From contig CANLWY010000002.1 in the NCBI GenBank assembly GCA_947494995.1, forward strand, positions 62,001 through 126,000: a DNA stretch of 64,000 nucleotides, in the 5' to 3' direction. The DNA comes from an uncultured Campylobacterales bacterium. Lineage in GTDB: Bacteria; Campylobacterota; Campylobacteria; Campylobacterales; Arcobacteraceae. This document shows, piece after piece, positions 54,427-63,147 of the stretch. The number at the start of each line of letters is the position of its first letter. The first letter of the stretch is position 1. The translations under genes were made by a program, and so were the position numbers. Below the pieces are notes generated by a model. The model was not told where the DNA came from. It did no database searches and saw nothing but the letters and a program-made list of their open reading frames with translations.

Positions 54427-54750
54427 ATGGCAAAAACTAAAAAAACTAGAATTAAAGCAAAATTAAAAAAAGGTGTAGTAACTGTAAAAGCTCTTGCTAA
54501 TCATGAGATGTTATCTCACCAAGAAGCAAAAAGAGCAAAGAAAGAAGCAAACTGGATTAACTACATTGTTGCAAAAGTTAATGGTAACGTAGTATATGAA
54601 GTATCTACTTCTCAATTCCTATCTAAAAATCCTTACTTTAAATTTCAATTTAATGCAGAGGCTGTTGGAGCTAAAAAAGGTGATAAATTAGAGTTTACTT
54701 GGGTTGATATGAAAGGTACAACAAGAACTGATAAAGGGAAAATTAAATAA
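54427..54750 (+). CDS. soxZ: SoxZ, partner of the sulfur carrier
   Basis: Beta-sandwich protein of 107 residues that forms SoxYZ. It has no signal peptide, as expected, because it is exported with SoxY. Family motifs are KALANHEMLSHQEAKR, NYIVAKVNG, PYFKFQF and KGDKLEFTWVD. AAAAAGGAA precedes the ATG. Confidence 0.93.
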   Translation: MAKTKKTRIKAKLKKGVVTVKALANHEMLSHQEAKRAKKEANWINYIVAKVNGNVVYEVSTSQFLSKNPYFKFQFNAEAVGAKKGDKLEFTWVDMKGTTRTDKGKIK

Positions 54751-54774
54751 TTAATCACTCTTTTGAGTGATTAA
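54751..54774. repeat. Hairpin between soxZ and soxA without a U-tract
   Basis: Perfect 10-bp arms TTAATCACTC and GAGTGATTAA around TTTT, starting at the base after the soxZ stop. Lacking a T-run, it more likely stabilises or processes the message than stops it. Confidence 0.6.
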
Positions 54775-54800
54775 TAAGATACTTATAATAGGAGATATGT

Positions 54801-55739
54801 ATGTTATTAAAGATTGCTAAGACAACAGCATTAATTGCGTTAACTGCTACAGTATTAAATGCAGGTGATTTCAATGCACAAGCTGAAAAAGATAGACTTG
54901 CTTTAATTAAATATTTTGAAGCAAAATTCGAAAATCCTGAAAAAGATAGAAATACTTTTTTCCCATACTCTACAGATGATGAGTTAAAAAATAACATTAT
55001 TGGTGGATTAAAGCATGAAGATTTTGCATTAGGAAACTATGCTTTTTCTAAGAATGGTAAAGCTTCATATGATGAGATTAAAGAGTTCCCTCCAACTGAA
55101 GAATGGATTGAGGTAGGTGAAGAGTTATACAATAAAAAATTTGCTAATGGTAAATCTTTTGCTAACTGTTTTCCTGATCCAGTAGCTGCTGGATCTATGT
55201 ATCCTATGTTTGATGAGAAGAGAAAAGAAGTTGTAACTCTTACTGTAGCAATTAATGATTGTTTAAAAGCTAATGGTGAGAAAAAATGGAATACTTCAAA
55301 AGGTAAAATGCCAACACTTCAAGCATTCTTTGTAGCATCAGCAACAGATGAAGAAAAAATTGTTGACGTTAAAATTGCAAGTAAAGCAGCAGCAGATGCT
55401 TATGAAAGAGGAAAAGAGTACTATTATACTCAAAGAGGTTACTTAAAACTTAACTGTGCAAACTGTCACGTACAAGGTGCAGGACAAAGAGTTAGAAATG
55501 AATCTTTATCTCAACTTCTTGGTCATACTACACACTTTCCCGTATATAGACTTAAATGGGGTGCAAAAGACAAGAACAACAATGGTCTAGGTACTTTAGA
55601 AAGAAGAATGGGTGGATGTGTTAAAGATGAAGGTCAGGTTCCACCAAAAGCTGAATCACAAGAGATGAGAGAATTATTGTACTTTATGGCATATATGTCA
55701 AATGGTATGAAAATTGATGGTCCAGACTTTAGAAAATAA
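54801..55739 (+). CDS. soxA: SoxA, catalytic cytochrome c subunit of SoxAX
   Basis: Catalyses oxidative joining of thiosulfate to SoxY. It has a signal peptide (about 1-20). The N-terminal cytochrome domain has lost its heme site (ANCFPDP remains), while the C-terminal one keeps CANCH; the active-site cysteine heme ligand is in RRMGGCVKDEG. This is the single-heme SoxA type. AGGAGA precedes the ATG. It is followed closely by the small Sox-associated gene. Confidence 0.93.
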   Translation: MLLKIAKTTALIALTATVLNAGDFNAQAEKDRLALIKYFEAKFENPEKDRNTFFPYSTDDELKNNIIGGLKHEDFALGNYAFSKNGKASYDEIKEFPPTEEWIEVGEELYNKKFANGKSFANCFPDPVAAGSMYPMFDEKRKEVVTLTVAINDCLKANGEKKWNTSKGKMPTLQAFFVASATDEEKIVDVKIASKAAADAYERGKEYYYTQRGYLKLNCANCHVQGAGQRVRNESLSQLLGHTTHFPVYRLKWGAKDKNNNGLGTLERRMGGCVKDEGQVPPKAESQEMRELLYFMAYMSNGMKIDGPDFRK

Positions 55740-55750
55740 GGAGAGATGAA

Positions 55751-56161
55751 ATGAAAAAATTACTTAACTTAACAGTTGTAGCTGCTACAGCATTAACATT
55801 GACAACATCTCTTCATGCAATGGATGAAAGAAAAGATTGTGATGTAAAAGCAAATGGTATTGAAAAAGTTATTGCTACAGCAAAAAAATATAATGCAATT
55901 GCAAAAGAGAAGGGTTTAGAGTTTAGAAGACTAAACGTAAACAATACAGATTTGATTATATCTGTTGAAGAAGCAATCAAAACTGGTGCAAAAGAAGTTA
56001 ATCCGATGCACTTTAAAGGTAAAAAGAAATCTAAAACTAAATTAGAGACTAATTATGCCGCAACAAGAGCTTGTAAGTTTGCAATTACTGCATTAACACA
56101 AGCCGAAGAAGCAAAAACTACTTGGAGACTAGCTGTCCCAGGTGATGGATATAAGTACTAG
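55751..56161 (+). CDS. Sox-cluster periplasmic protein, possibly SoxAX-binding (SoxK-like)
   Basis: Exported protein of 136 residues with a signal peptide (about 1-23). Two Cys (KDCDV and RACKF) may form a disulfide. The C-terminus RACKFAITAL, TQAEEAKTTWRLAVPGDGYKY is distinctive and looks conserved. It lies 11 bp after soxA and ends the first sox transcript. A SoxAX-binding (SAXB/SoxK) role is suggested by position and size only. Confidence 0.6.
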   Translation: MKKLLNLTVVAATALTLTTSLHAMDERKDCDVKANGIEKVIATAKKYNAIAKEKGLEFRRLNVNNTDLIISVEEAIKTGAKEVNPMHFKGKKKSKTKLETNYAATRACKFAITALTQAEEAKTTWRLAVPGDGYKY

Positions 56162-56178
56162 AAACTTATATTACTAAA

Positions 56179-56208
56179 AAGTCAAGATTTTATATCTTGG
56201 CTTTTTTA
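56179..56208 (+). terminator. Intrinsic terminator in the middle of the sox cluster
   Basis: AAGTCAAGAT pairs with ATCTTGGCTT (one G-U pair) around TTTAT, followed by TTTT. It follows the SoxA-associated gene and splits the cluster into two units or attenuates the second. Confidence 0.7.
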
Positions 56209-56245
56209 CTTTAGATATGACAGGGAATTAAGGAGAGAGATAAAA

Positions 56246-56899
56246 ATGATAATTCTAAAAAGAGTATTAATTGCATCAGTAGTAGCTAGTATTTGTTCAA
56301 CAACTATTTTAGCATCAGAAGGAAGTGACAAATTTGTTGCTATTTCACCAGGTGTTAAATCTATTGAGATGAATTTAAATGAAGAAAAATTTACATTAAT
56401 GAGAAATCAAACAGCAGGGAATAAAATTTCTGTACTTTATGAAACAACAAACAGAGGAACTCCTCAACCTATAAAGTTAGCTAAAAATGTTGAGACATTA
56501 GGTGAAATTGAATTCATTGAATATATGAAAAAAGCTCAAACTGATGAAAATATTGCGATTATTGACTCAAGAAAGCCAGGATGGTTTGCAAAACTTAGAA
56601 TACCAGGAGCAGTAAATGTTCCATTTACTAATTTTGATGAAGAAGATACCTCTATTGAGATGATGGAAGATGAAATGGGAGTAGTTCAGAAAGAAGATGG
56701 AACACTTGATTTCTCTAATGCAAAAACAGTAGCTTTATATTGTAATGGTTACTGGTGTGGTCAAACTCCATCAATGGTTAAAAATGCAAAGTATTCACTT
56801 TTAAATATGGGATATCCAGCAGAAAAGATTAAATACTATAGAGGTGGTATGCAAGCTTGGGCTTCTTTTGGATTCACTGTAGTTGGTGAAGATCAATAG
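56246..56899 (+). CDS. Periplasmic rhodanese-domain protein of the sox cluster
   Basis: Exported single-domain sulfurtransferase of 217 residues. A signal peptide (about 1-23) and ~70-residue N-terminal region precede the rhodanese domain with IAIIDSRKPGWFAKLRIPGAVNVPF. The catalytic loop reads CNGYWCGQTP, so the active Cys is followed by a second Cys five residues later. It lies between soxA and soxB, and may handle sulfane sulfur or thiocyanate-like species. Confidence 0.83.
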   Translation: MIILKRVLIASVVASICSTTILASEGSDKFVAISPGVKSIEMNLNEEKFTLMRNQTAGNKISVLYETTNRGTPQPIKLAKNVETLGEIEFIEYMKKAQTDENIAIIDSRKPGWFAKLRIPGAVNVPFTNFDEEDTSIEMMEDEMGVVQKEDGTLDFSNAKTVALYCNGYWCGQTPSMVKNAKYSLLNMGYPAEKIKYYRGGMQAWASFGFTVVGEDQ

Positions 56900-56941
56900 T
56901 TTAGATTTTTTATTTCTAAATTAAAATAAAGGGATTGATTA

Positions 56942-58711
56942 ATGAGTAAATTAAGTAGAAGAGAATTTGTTTATATGATGGCAGTGTTAGGAGCTGCTCC
57001 TGTATTTGCTAATTCACATACAAGAATGATTGATACAACTAATAAACTTGAAGATTACTATAAGTTAAAGCCATTTGGTAATGCAAGGTTTATGCATATG
57101 ACAGATTCTCATGCACAACTTTTACCTGTATATTTTAGAGAACCAAGTGTAAACTTAGGTTTTCATGGTAATTTTGGTAAGCCACCACATATTGTAGGTG
57201 ATAGATTATTAGACTATTATGGAATCAAAGGAAATAAGAGACTTGAGTATGCATATTCTTGTGTAAATTTTGAAAAACATGCAGAAGCTATGGGTAGAAC
57301 AGGTGGTTTTGCACAAATTAAAACTGTAGTTGATTTCCTAAGAAAGTCTTATGGTGAAGATAAGACATTATTAATGGATGGTGGTGATACTTGGCAAGGG
57401 TCTTGGACTGCACTTCAAACTAGAGGTAAAGACATGGTTGGTGCTATGAATTTACTTGGTGTTGATGTTGCTGTTGGACACTGGGAGTTTACATATGAAG
57501 CAAAAGAAGTACTTGAAAATGCAAAAGCTTTAAATGCTGAGTTCTTAGCTCAGAATGTTATGGTAAAAGAAGATGCTTTATTTGAAGGTACAGCAGAAGC
57601 ATATGATGAAGATACGGGACATGCATTTAAACCATATACTATTAAAAAAATGGGTAATGCTAGAGTTGCAGTTATTGGTCAAGCTTTCCCTTATACAACT
57701 ATTGCTAATCCACAAAGATTTATTCCAGATTGGACTTTCTCTATCAATGATGATGGAATGCAAGAATTAGTTGATGAAGTAAGAGAAGAAGAAAAACCTG
57801 ATGCAGTAATTGTACTATCTCACAATGGTTATGATACAGATAAGAAAATGGCAGAAGTTGTAACTGGTATTGACTTTATTATGGGTGGACATACACATGA
57901 TGGTGTTCCTGAAGCATATCCTGTTAAAAATGAAGGTGGTGTTACATATGTTTGTAACGCAGGTTCAAATGGTAAATTTTTAAATGTATTAGACTTAGAT
58001 ATTCAAAATGGAAAAGTAGTTGACCACAAGTTTACACTTCTTCCAATTTTTTCTGATTTAGTTCCAGAAGATCCGTCAATGAAAAAATATATCGAAGATG
58101 TGAGAGCTCCATTCAAAAAAGATTTAGATAGAGTTATCGCTACTACTGAAGATACATTATTCAGAAGAGGTAATTTCAATGGTTCTTGGGACCAAATTAT
58201 CTGTGATGCTTTAATGGATGTAAAAGGGGCAGATATTTCACTTTCTCCAGGATTTAGATGGGGAACATCAGTAATGCCAGGTCAAGATATTACTTTTGAT
58301 GATTTAGCAACGCAAACTGCTATGACATATCCAGAAACTTACGCAAGAGATATTTCTGGTAAAGATATTAAATTGATTTTAGAAGATGTTGCTGATAATT
58401 TATTTAACCCAGACCCATTTTATCAACAAGGTGGAGATATGGTTAGAACAGGTGGTATTTCATATAAAATTGATCCTACTGCTTCTATGGGTAATAGAAT
58501 TTCAAATATTACACTTACTAAAAATGGTCATAAACTTGACCCAAGTAAATCTTATAAGGTTGCGGGTTGGTCAACTGTTGGTGCTAAATCACCAGGTGAA
58601 CCAGTATGGGAAACTGTTGAGACATATCTTAAAAATGTTAAACATATTGCAAACCTTAAAGTTGATACACCGGATATCGTTGGTATCAAAGGTAATCCAG
58701 GAATCGTATAG
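56942..58711 (+). CDS. soxB: SoxB, thiosulfohydrolase
   Basis: Dimanganese periplasmic enzyme of 589 residues that releases sulfate from SoxY. A Tat signal (LSRREFVYMMAVLGAA) is at the start. The 5'-nucleotidase-like fold shows MTDSHAQLLPVYFREPS, LMDGGDTWQGSWT, VLSHNGYDTD and GGHTHDG, supplying metal and substrate ligands. Full length for the family. Confidence 0.95.
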   Translation: MSKLSRREFVYMMAVLGAAPVFANSHTRMIDTTNKLEDYYKLKPFGNARFMHMTDSHAQLLPVYFREPSVNLGFHGNFGKPPHIVGDRLLDYYGIKGNKRLEYAYSCVNFEKHAEAMGRTGGFAQIKTVVDFLRKSYGEDKTLLMDGGDTWQGSWTALQTRGKDMVGAMNLLGVDVAVGHWEFTYEAKEVLENAKALNAEFLAQNVMVKEDALFEGTAEAYDEDTGHAFKPYTIKKMGNARVAVIGQAFPYTTIANPQRFIPDWTFSINDDGMQELVDEVREEEKPDAVIVLSHNGYDTDKKMAEVVTGIDFIMGGHTHDGVPEAYPVKNEGGVTYVCNAGSNGKFLNVLDLDIQNGKVVDHKFTLLPIFSDLVPEDPSMKKYIEDVRAPFKKDLDRVIATTEDTLFRRGNFNGSWDQIICDALMDVKGADISLSPGFRWGTSVMPGQDITFDDLATQTAMTYPETYARDISGKDIKLILEDVADNLFNPDPFYQQGGDMVRTGGISYKIDPTASMGNRISNITLTKNGHKLDPSKSYKVAGWSTVGAKSPGEPVWETVETYLKNVKHIANLKVDTPDIVGIKGNPGIV

Positions 58712-58718
58712 ATTCACT

Positions 58719-58746
58719 TTGAAAGAAGAGTTTTCTCTTCTTTCAA
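58719..58746. repeat. Strong hairpin after soxB
   Basis: Perfect 12-bp arms TTGAAAGAAGAG and CTCTTCTTTCAA with a TTTT loop, starting 8 bp after the soxB stop. The T-tract is poor, so partial termination or message protection is likely. Confidence 0.6.
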
Positions 58747-58794
58747 TTCAATAGATGTTTTATAGAAAATATCTGTTGAGTTGAAAGGACGACA

Positions 58795-59595
58795 ATGATT
58801 AAAAAAGGTTTTGCATTCTTTTTTGCCTGTTTTATGTCTGTTAATCTATTAGCAGATTTTAAAGAGGGAAAAAAACTATTTACAGATAAATGTGCTTCTT
58901 GTCATAAGGAGTATATCTCTTTTGATAAATTAAAGATTAATTTTTTTGAAAGAAAAAACAAGCTTTTAAATCTAACAATACCAACAGAAAATATGCTTGC
59001 GTGGGCTATTATGGATAGTGGAAATAAAATTGGTGACCCCAATGACCCTGAAATGAGAGTAGATGAAATAGCAATTTATTTACAAGAGTATTTAGAGAAT
59101 CCAGATTTAACTAATAGTATTTGTGATCAAAGTGCATTAAAGTATTATGAGCAAAAGAAGCCTATGAAAATTTCAGAAGAGGAAGCTGAGTTATTAGCTT
59201 ACTATTTTATGGGTTATAAAGAAGATAGGTTAAAGAATCTTCCAGATGAACAAAAAAGTGTGTCTGATACAACAAATGAGAAAGAAGTTTTAGAAAATGC
59301 AGTTAAACAAGGAAAACAAATACTTGTTTATACAACATCTGAGACTTGCTATTATTGTAAGAAAATGGATAAAGAGGTTTTTTCTTTAAAAGAGATTCAA
59401 AACACGATGAATAAAGATTATATCTTTTTAAAAATAGATGTTGATCATGAAGAGATACCTTTTGATTTAAAGAAACATTTTAAAGGTATGACCCCAACAT
59501 TTTTTGTATTAACAAGTGCTGGTGAATTAATAAGTACATATCCAGGTTCTTGGAATAAAAGAGACTTTTTAAAAATATTAGAGGAAAATTTATAA
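58795..59595 (+). CDS. Cytochrome c-thioredoxin fusion (SoxW/SoxS-like)
   Basis: Exported two-domain protein of 266 residues. After a signal peptide (about 1-20), a cytochrome c-like part has CASCH (33-37); the C-terminal ~100 residues form a thioredoxin domain with CYYC in SETCYYCKKMDKEVF and a cis-Pro in GMTPTFFVL. SoxW/SoxS thioredoxins keep the SoxY cysteine reduced. Fusion to a heme domain suggests a built-in electron route. It overlaps the MOSC gene by 1 bp. Confidence 0.85.
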   Translation: MIKKGFAFFFACFMSVNLLADFKEGKKLFTDKCASCHKEYISFDKLKINFFERKNKLLNLTIPTENMLAWAIMDSGNKIGDPNDPEMRVDEIAIYLQEYLENPDLTNSICDQSALKYYEQKKPMKISEEEAELLAYYFMGYKEDRLKNLPDEQKSVSDTTNEKEVLENAVKQGKQILVYTTSETCYYCKKMDKEVFSLKEIQNTMNKDYIFLKIDVDHEEIPFDLKKHFKGMTPTFFVLTSAGELISTYPGSWNKRDFLKILEENL

Positions 59596-60071
59596 TGAAA
59601 GATTTAGGAAAAGTAATAGCTACATTTAGTGCTAAAAAGGGACAAAGTGGACTTCCTAGACCAAAAGTAGATAATTTGAATTTAATTTATGGTTTTGGAA
59701 TTGAAAATGATAAGTTCGCAGGAACTGATGAAAATAAAGCAGTTATGATTGTAGGGAAGTATGCATATGATTTAGCAAAAGAAGAGGGTATAAAACTTGA
59801 GTTAGGAAGCTTAGGGGAAAATATTCTTTTTGATTTTAATCCGCACGATTTTCATATTGGAGATATATTTCAAGTGGGTCAAACAGTAATTCAAATAACT
59901 GAAGCATGTACCATTTGTAATCATTTAGCTGTATTTGATGATGATTTACCTATTATAGTACAAGATTGTAGAGGACTTTATTGTAGAATCCTTGAGGGTG
60001 GAGAAATAAAAGAAAATTCTTCAGTTAAATTATTAAAAAACTGGCAACCTGAAAAAGTAGTTGCTTCATAA
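59595..60071 (+). CDS. MOSC-domain protein
   Basis: Soluble protein of 158 residues. The MOSC beta-barrel shows GIENDKFAG, LELGSLGENIL and FQVGQTVIQITEACTICNHL; the Cys pair in CTIC is where MOSC proteins bind cofactor or sulfur. MOSC domains carry sulfur or molybdenum cofactor. Beside SoxC-containing genes, molybdenum-cofactor handling or sulfur transfer are both plausible. Coupled by TAATG to the preceding gene. Confidence 0.85.
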   Translation: MKDLGKVIATFSAKKGQSGLPRPKVDNLNLIYGFGIENDKFAGTDENKAVMIVGKYAYDLAKEEGIKLELGSLGENILFDFNPHDFHIGDIFQVGQTVIQITEACTICNHLAVFDDDLPIIVQDCRGLYCRILEGGEIKENSSVKLLKNWQPEKVVAS

Positions 60072-60084
60072 AAAAGGATAATTC

Positions 60085-60522
60085 GTGAAAAAAATTTTAG
60101 TTTTATTATTTGTATCAATTTTTACATATGCTGAATCTACATTTAGTAACCCGCAGCCAACTTTTGATGAGCCAAGAAAAGTTGCTATTCAACTTTATGA
60201 TTCGGATTTAAAGAAAGTTGACCACAACTTAAGTACTATTTATAATATCTTAAAAGAGTATCCAGAAGAGAGTTTAAAAGTAGTAGTTATTGCTTACGGA
60301 AATGGTGTTAGAGCTTTAAAAAAAGATTATGATAAACGATCATTAACTAGAATTAATTCATTAATGGAATATGATGTTGAGTTTATAGTTTGTAGAAATA
60401 CAATGGAGACTATGAAGTGGACGGAGAGTGATTTTATTGATGATGTTTCTTATGTTCAAGCTGGTATTGTGGAGCTTGTTGAGAGACAAGTTGCAGGGTA
60501 TGTAGGAGTTATTGCCTATTAA
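60085..60522 (+). CDS. Exported DsrE-like protein
   Basis: Periplasmic protein of 145 residues with a signal peptide (about 1-17) and a DsrE/F-like fold (RKVAIQLYDSD, LKVVVIAYGNGV, DVEFIVCRNTME). The single Cys in IVCRNTM is at the position used for sulfur binding in the family. The start is GTG at 60085. It is the last plus-strand gene of the sox cluster, so periplasmic sulfur trafficking is likely. Confidence 0.8.
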   Translation: MKKILVLLFVSIFTYAESTFSNPQPTFDEPRKVAIQLYDSDLKKVDHNLSTIYNILKEYPEESLKVVVIAYGNGVRALKKDYDKRSLTRINSLMEYDVEFIVCRNTMETMKWTESDFIDDVSYVQAGIVELVERQVAGYVGVIAY

Positions 60523-60529
60523 TTAAAAC

Positions 60530-60567
60530 TTTTTGTTGTGCCAAAGCAAGAAGCTTTGGTCACAAAA
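60530..60567. terminator. Bidirectional terminator at the end of the sox cluster
   Basis: CCAAAGC pairs with GCTTTGG around AAGAA, extended by GTG/CAC and TTTTT/AAAAA arms with a small bulge. It separates the convergent DsrE-like and rhodanese-MBL genes. Confidence 0.7.
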
Positions 60568-60571
60568 ATAT

Positions 60572-61882
60572 TTATTCAAACTCCATTCTTTTAAAAGTTC
60601 TAGCTATGTTTTGACGTCCAAGCTCTTTGTATGTATCTAGATGTTTATATTTATCCATATTAATTTCATATGCTTCTGTTAAATCACCATCTTCATCTAA
60701 AATCTTTTCTATTTCAGTTCTTAGATATACAAGATAGTCTTTAGTATATTTTCTAACTGTAGCCATATTTGTAACATCACCATGTCCAGGAATTACAATA
60801 TTTGCACCTAGTTCTTCAACTTTTTCCCATGCTTCAAGCCATTTGTCAGTTTCTGTAATTTCAAAGATAGGTAAAAGTCTATTATTAAAAGCTAAATCCC
60901 CTGCGAAAAGTATTTTTTCTTTAGGAAGCCAAATTGCAATATCACTATGTTCATGCGCATATCCAAAATACTTTGTTTCTACGATTTTTTCTCCTAAATC
61001 AAAGCTCATTGTCTCTTTAAAGGTTTTATCAACAGAAGTTAGTTTTGTTCCATCAAATTTATCTCTTAAAACCTTTTTTAGTCTATTAAAAACCCATTCT
61101 CCTTTTTGTTCTATCTCTTTTTTGGCAATTTCATGGGCAACTATTTGTGCCCCTTGTTCTTTCCAATAGTTTGAACCTAGCATTGCGTGACCTTGAGAGT
61201 TTTCTAGAACAACATATTTTACTGGCTTATCAGTAATTTTTTGGATTTCTTTATGAAATGACTGAGCTAAAAGATATGATGAACCTGCGTTCCAAACTAA
61301 AACAGAATCATTTCCTACAATAAACCCTAGGTTATTATTATGTGCTGTTGATTCATACCAATATGGAGCAGTAATGCCAATCGATGTATAAACACCATCA
61401 GCAATTTTTTCTATCTTATTATAAAGTAGTGAGTTAGGATACTTGTCAAGAGAACTTGTTTTTAAACCTGCTTTATTCCAACCATTGAAACTATCTTTAT
61501 ACCAAATAACATTTTTATATCCCATATCTTTCAGTGTTTTTGTAGCAAGTAAAGATCTATTTCCATCCAAGCAATGGACAACAAATCTTTCATCTTTTTT
61601 TGCATATTCTGCAATTAAAAACTCTAGTTTATCTCTTGAAATATTTGTATAATTATTTGTTTTAATATATCCTCCATCCTTATTTATCTCCTCTTTGTTT
61701 CTTACATCAATTATTTGAAGATTAGGTTCTTCTTTTAAAAGTTTAACAAGTGCTTTTGTATCAATTGTATTAACTTCTTTTTTGGCTTCAACTATCAAAT
61801 CTTTTACTTCAACTGCATGTATTATTGTTGCTGTTGAAATAGATAGAAACAGTGAAGTTATCAAAGCTTTTATATTTAGCAT
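60572..61882 (-). CDS. Exported rhodanese-metallo-beta-lactamase fusion (SoxH-like)
   Basis: Periplasmic protein of 436 residues. After a signal peptide (about 1-23), a rhodanese domain carries the active loop CLDGNRS (near 104). The rest is an MBL fold resembling SoxH-type proteins, with AHEHSDIAIWL, FAGDLAF and PGHGDV. The key HxHxDH motif is replaced by NSQGHAMLG, so one metal site is altered. It is convergent with the sox operon. A role in persulfide handling is inferred. Confidence 0.8.
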   Translation of the reverse strand: MLNIKALITSLFLSISTATIIHAVEVKDLIVEAKKEVNTIDTKALVKLLKEEPNLQIIDVRNKEEINKDGGYIKTNNYTNISRDKLEFLIAEYAKKDERFVVHCLDGNRSLLATKTLKDMGYKNVIWYKDSFNGWNKAGLKTSSLDKYPNSLLYNKIEKIADGVYTSIGITAPYWYESTAHNNNLGFIVGNDSVLVWNAGSSYLLAQSFHKEIQKITDKPVKYVVLENSQGHAMLGSNYWKEQGAQIVAHEIAKKEIEQKGEWVFNRLKKVLRDKFDGTKLTSVDKTFKETMSFDLGEKIVETKYFGYAHEHSDIAIWLPKEKILFAGDLAFNNRLLPIFEITETDKWLEAWEKVEELGANIVIPGHGDVTNMATVRKYTKDYLVYLRTEIEKILDEDGDLTEAYEINMDKYKHLDTYKELGRQNIARTFKRMEFE

Positions 61883-62023
61883 TTTCTCCTCCTTTAGTAT
61901 AATTTTTTATTATATGTAAGCATCTCTTGTTTATTTCTTATTTTTATAATTTATATCTCTCTTTTAATTGCAGATATATTTAAAAATGATTAAATATTTA
62001 TAAATAAAATAGAGGGAGATAAA

Positions 62024-62812
62024 ATGAGAAATAGACTGTTACTTTTTAGTGCTTCACTTTTTTTAGCATTAAATCTGGAAGCGAAAAAAATAGATGAAAG
62101 CACATGTTCTTCAATGGGAGAAGGATTTATATTTGCAGGTGGTGAGTGTATAGAAACAAGAGCTTTTGAAGGAGATGATAATAATCATATATTGATATTA
62201 GTTCACGGTGTTTGGGATGAAGGTTCAAATACACTTGGAAGATATGGCCCTTTTGCAGAGTCAATGAATATGAATACTGATTTAACAACTATTGCAATTG
62301 CATTGCCAGGTTATGCAAAATCTTCAACAAACAATCTTTTATCACTTGCAAGTAAGGAAAAGAAAAATCAAGCTGCAACAAAAGAGTATGTTCTATTTCT
62401 AGGGGAAGTGGTAAAAGCTTTAAAGAAAAAGTATGAAGCTAAAATAGTAACTTATGTAGGGCATAGTGCAGGAGCAAGAATGGGAGCAACACTGACTGCA
62501 CTTGAACCAGAACTTATTCAGAATATTGCACTAGTAGGTGGAAGATATGAAGTAAGAAAAGAAAATAAAGGCAAAGGTTTTATCTCTTTTGCTAATGTTA
62601 TAGATAAAGCAAATAAAAATACTAATTATTTATTTGTATATGGAACAGAAGATAAAATTTCGAAGCCAGAAGTTACTACAAAATTTTTTAAGATAGCACA
62701 AGAAAAAGGTTTAAAAGTAAAGTTAATAAAAGTAGAAGGTGCTGCGCATATTGATTTAGATATGACTGATGAATCTGTAGAGGCAATTTCTGCAATGATA
62801 GAAGAAGAGTAA
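62024..62812 (+). CDS. Exported alpha/beta hydrolase
   Basis: Periplasmic hydrolase of 262 residues with a signal peptide (about 1-20). The nucleophile elbow is GHSAG, the oxyanion region is LVHGVWDEG, and the late acid and His are in VYGTEDKIS and GAAHIDLD. A Cys pair (STCSSMG and GGECIE) may form a disulfide. Substrate unknown. AGAGGGAGA precedes the ATG. It stands alone after the sox genes. Confidence 0.85.
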   Translation: MRNRLLLFSASLFLALNLEAKKIDESTCSSMGEGFIFAGGECIETRAFEGDDNNHILILVHGVWDEGSNTLGRYGPFAESMNMNTDLTTIAIALPGYAKSSTNNLLSLASKEKKNQAATKEYVLFLGEVVKALKKKYEAKIVTYVGHSAGARMGATLTALEPELIQNIALVGGRYEVRKENKGKGFISFANVIDKANKNTNYLFVYGTEDKISKPEVTTKFFKIAQEKGLKVKLIKVEGAAHIDLDMTDESVEAISAMIEEE

Positions 62813-62842
62813 TTTTTACTTTTCTTCTTAAATCAAGCAATT

Positions 62843-62962
62843 TTATGAAAAGATAAGAGAACAAATAACAAAATTAAGACTTATAGATAAGACTAAAGAT
62901 GTTGCAGAAATCTCAAATGCACTATTCTTTTTTCCAATGGTGATACTTTCTAAAGTTTTCAT
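62843..62962 (-). CDS. Very small membrane-type protein, 39 residues
   Basis: A short minus-strand frame beginning MKTLESITIGKKNSAFEIS and ending in a hydrophobic helix (about 20-38, LVLSISLNFVICSLIFS). A strong ribosome site AAAAAGGAGA lies 6 bp before the ATG at 62962. Single-span small proteins are often regulatory or complex subunits. No family recognised; the ribosome site is the main support. Confidence 0.5.
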   Translation of the reverse strand: MKTLESITIGKKNSAFEISATSLVLSISLNFVICSLIFS

Positions 62963-63147
62963 ACTAATCTCCTTTTTAAAGTTTAATTAAATAATGATAA
63001 CAAAAGAGTGTCTCTTGATTGTCTCATTTTATTATTTTTATAAAAAAATTTTGAAATTTATATGCCATTTTCTTGATAATTAAGTCAAGTTTATTGATAT
63101 TAATTAAAATAACTATATAATAAAATAATTACAAATTAGGATTTTTC

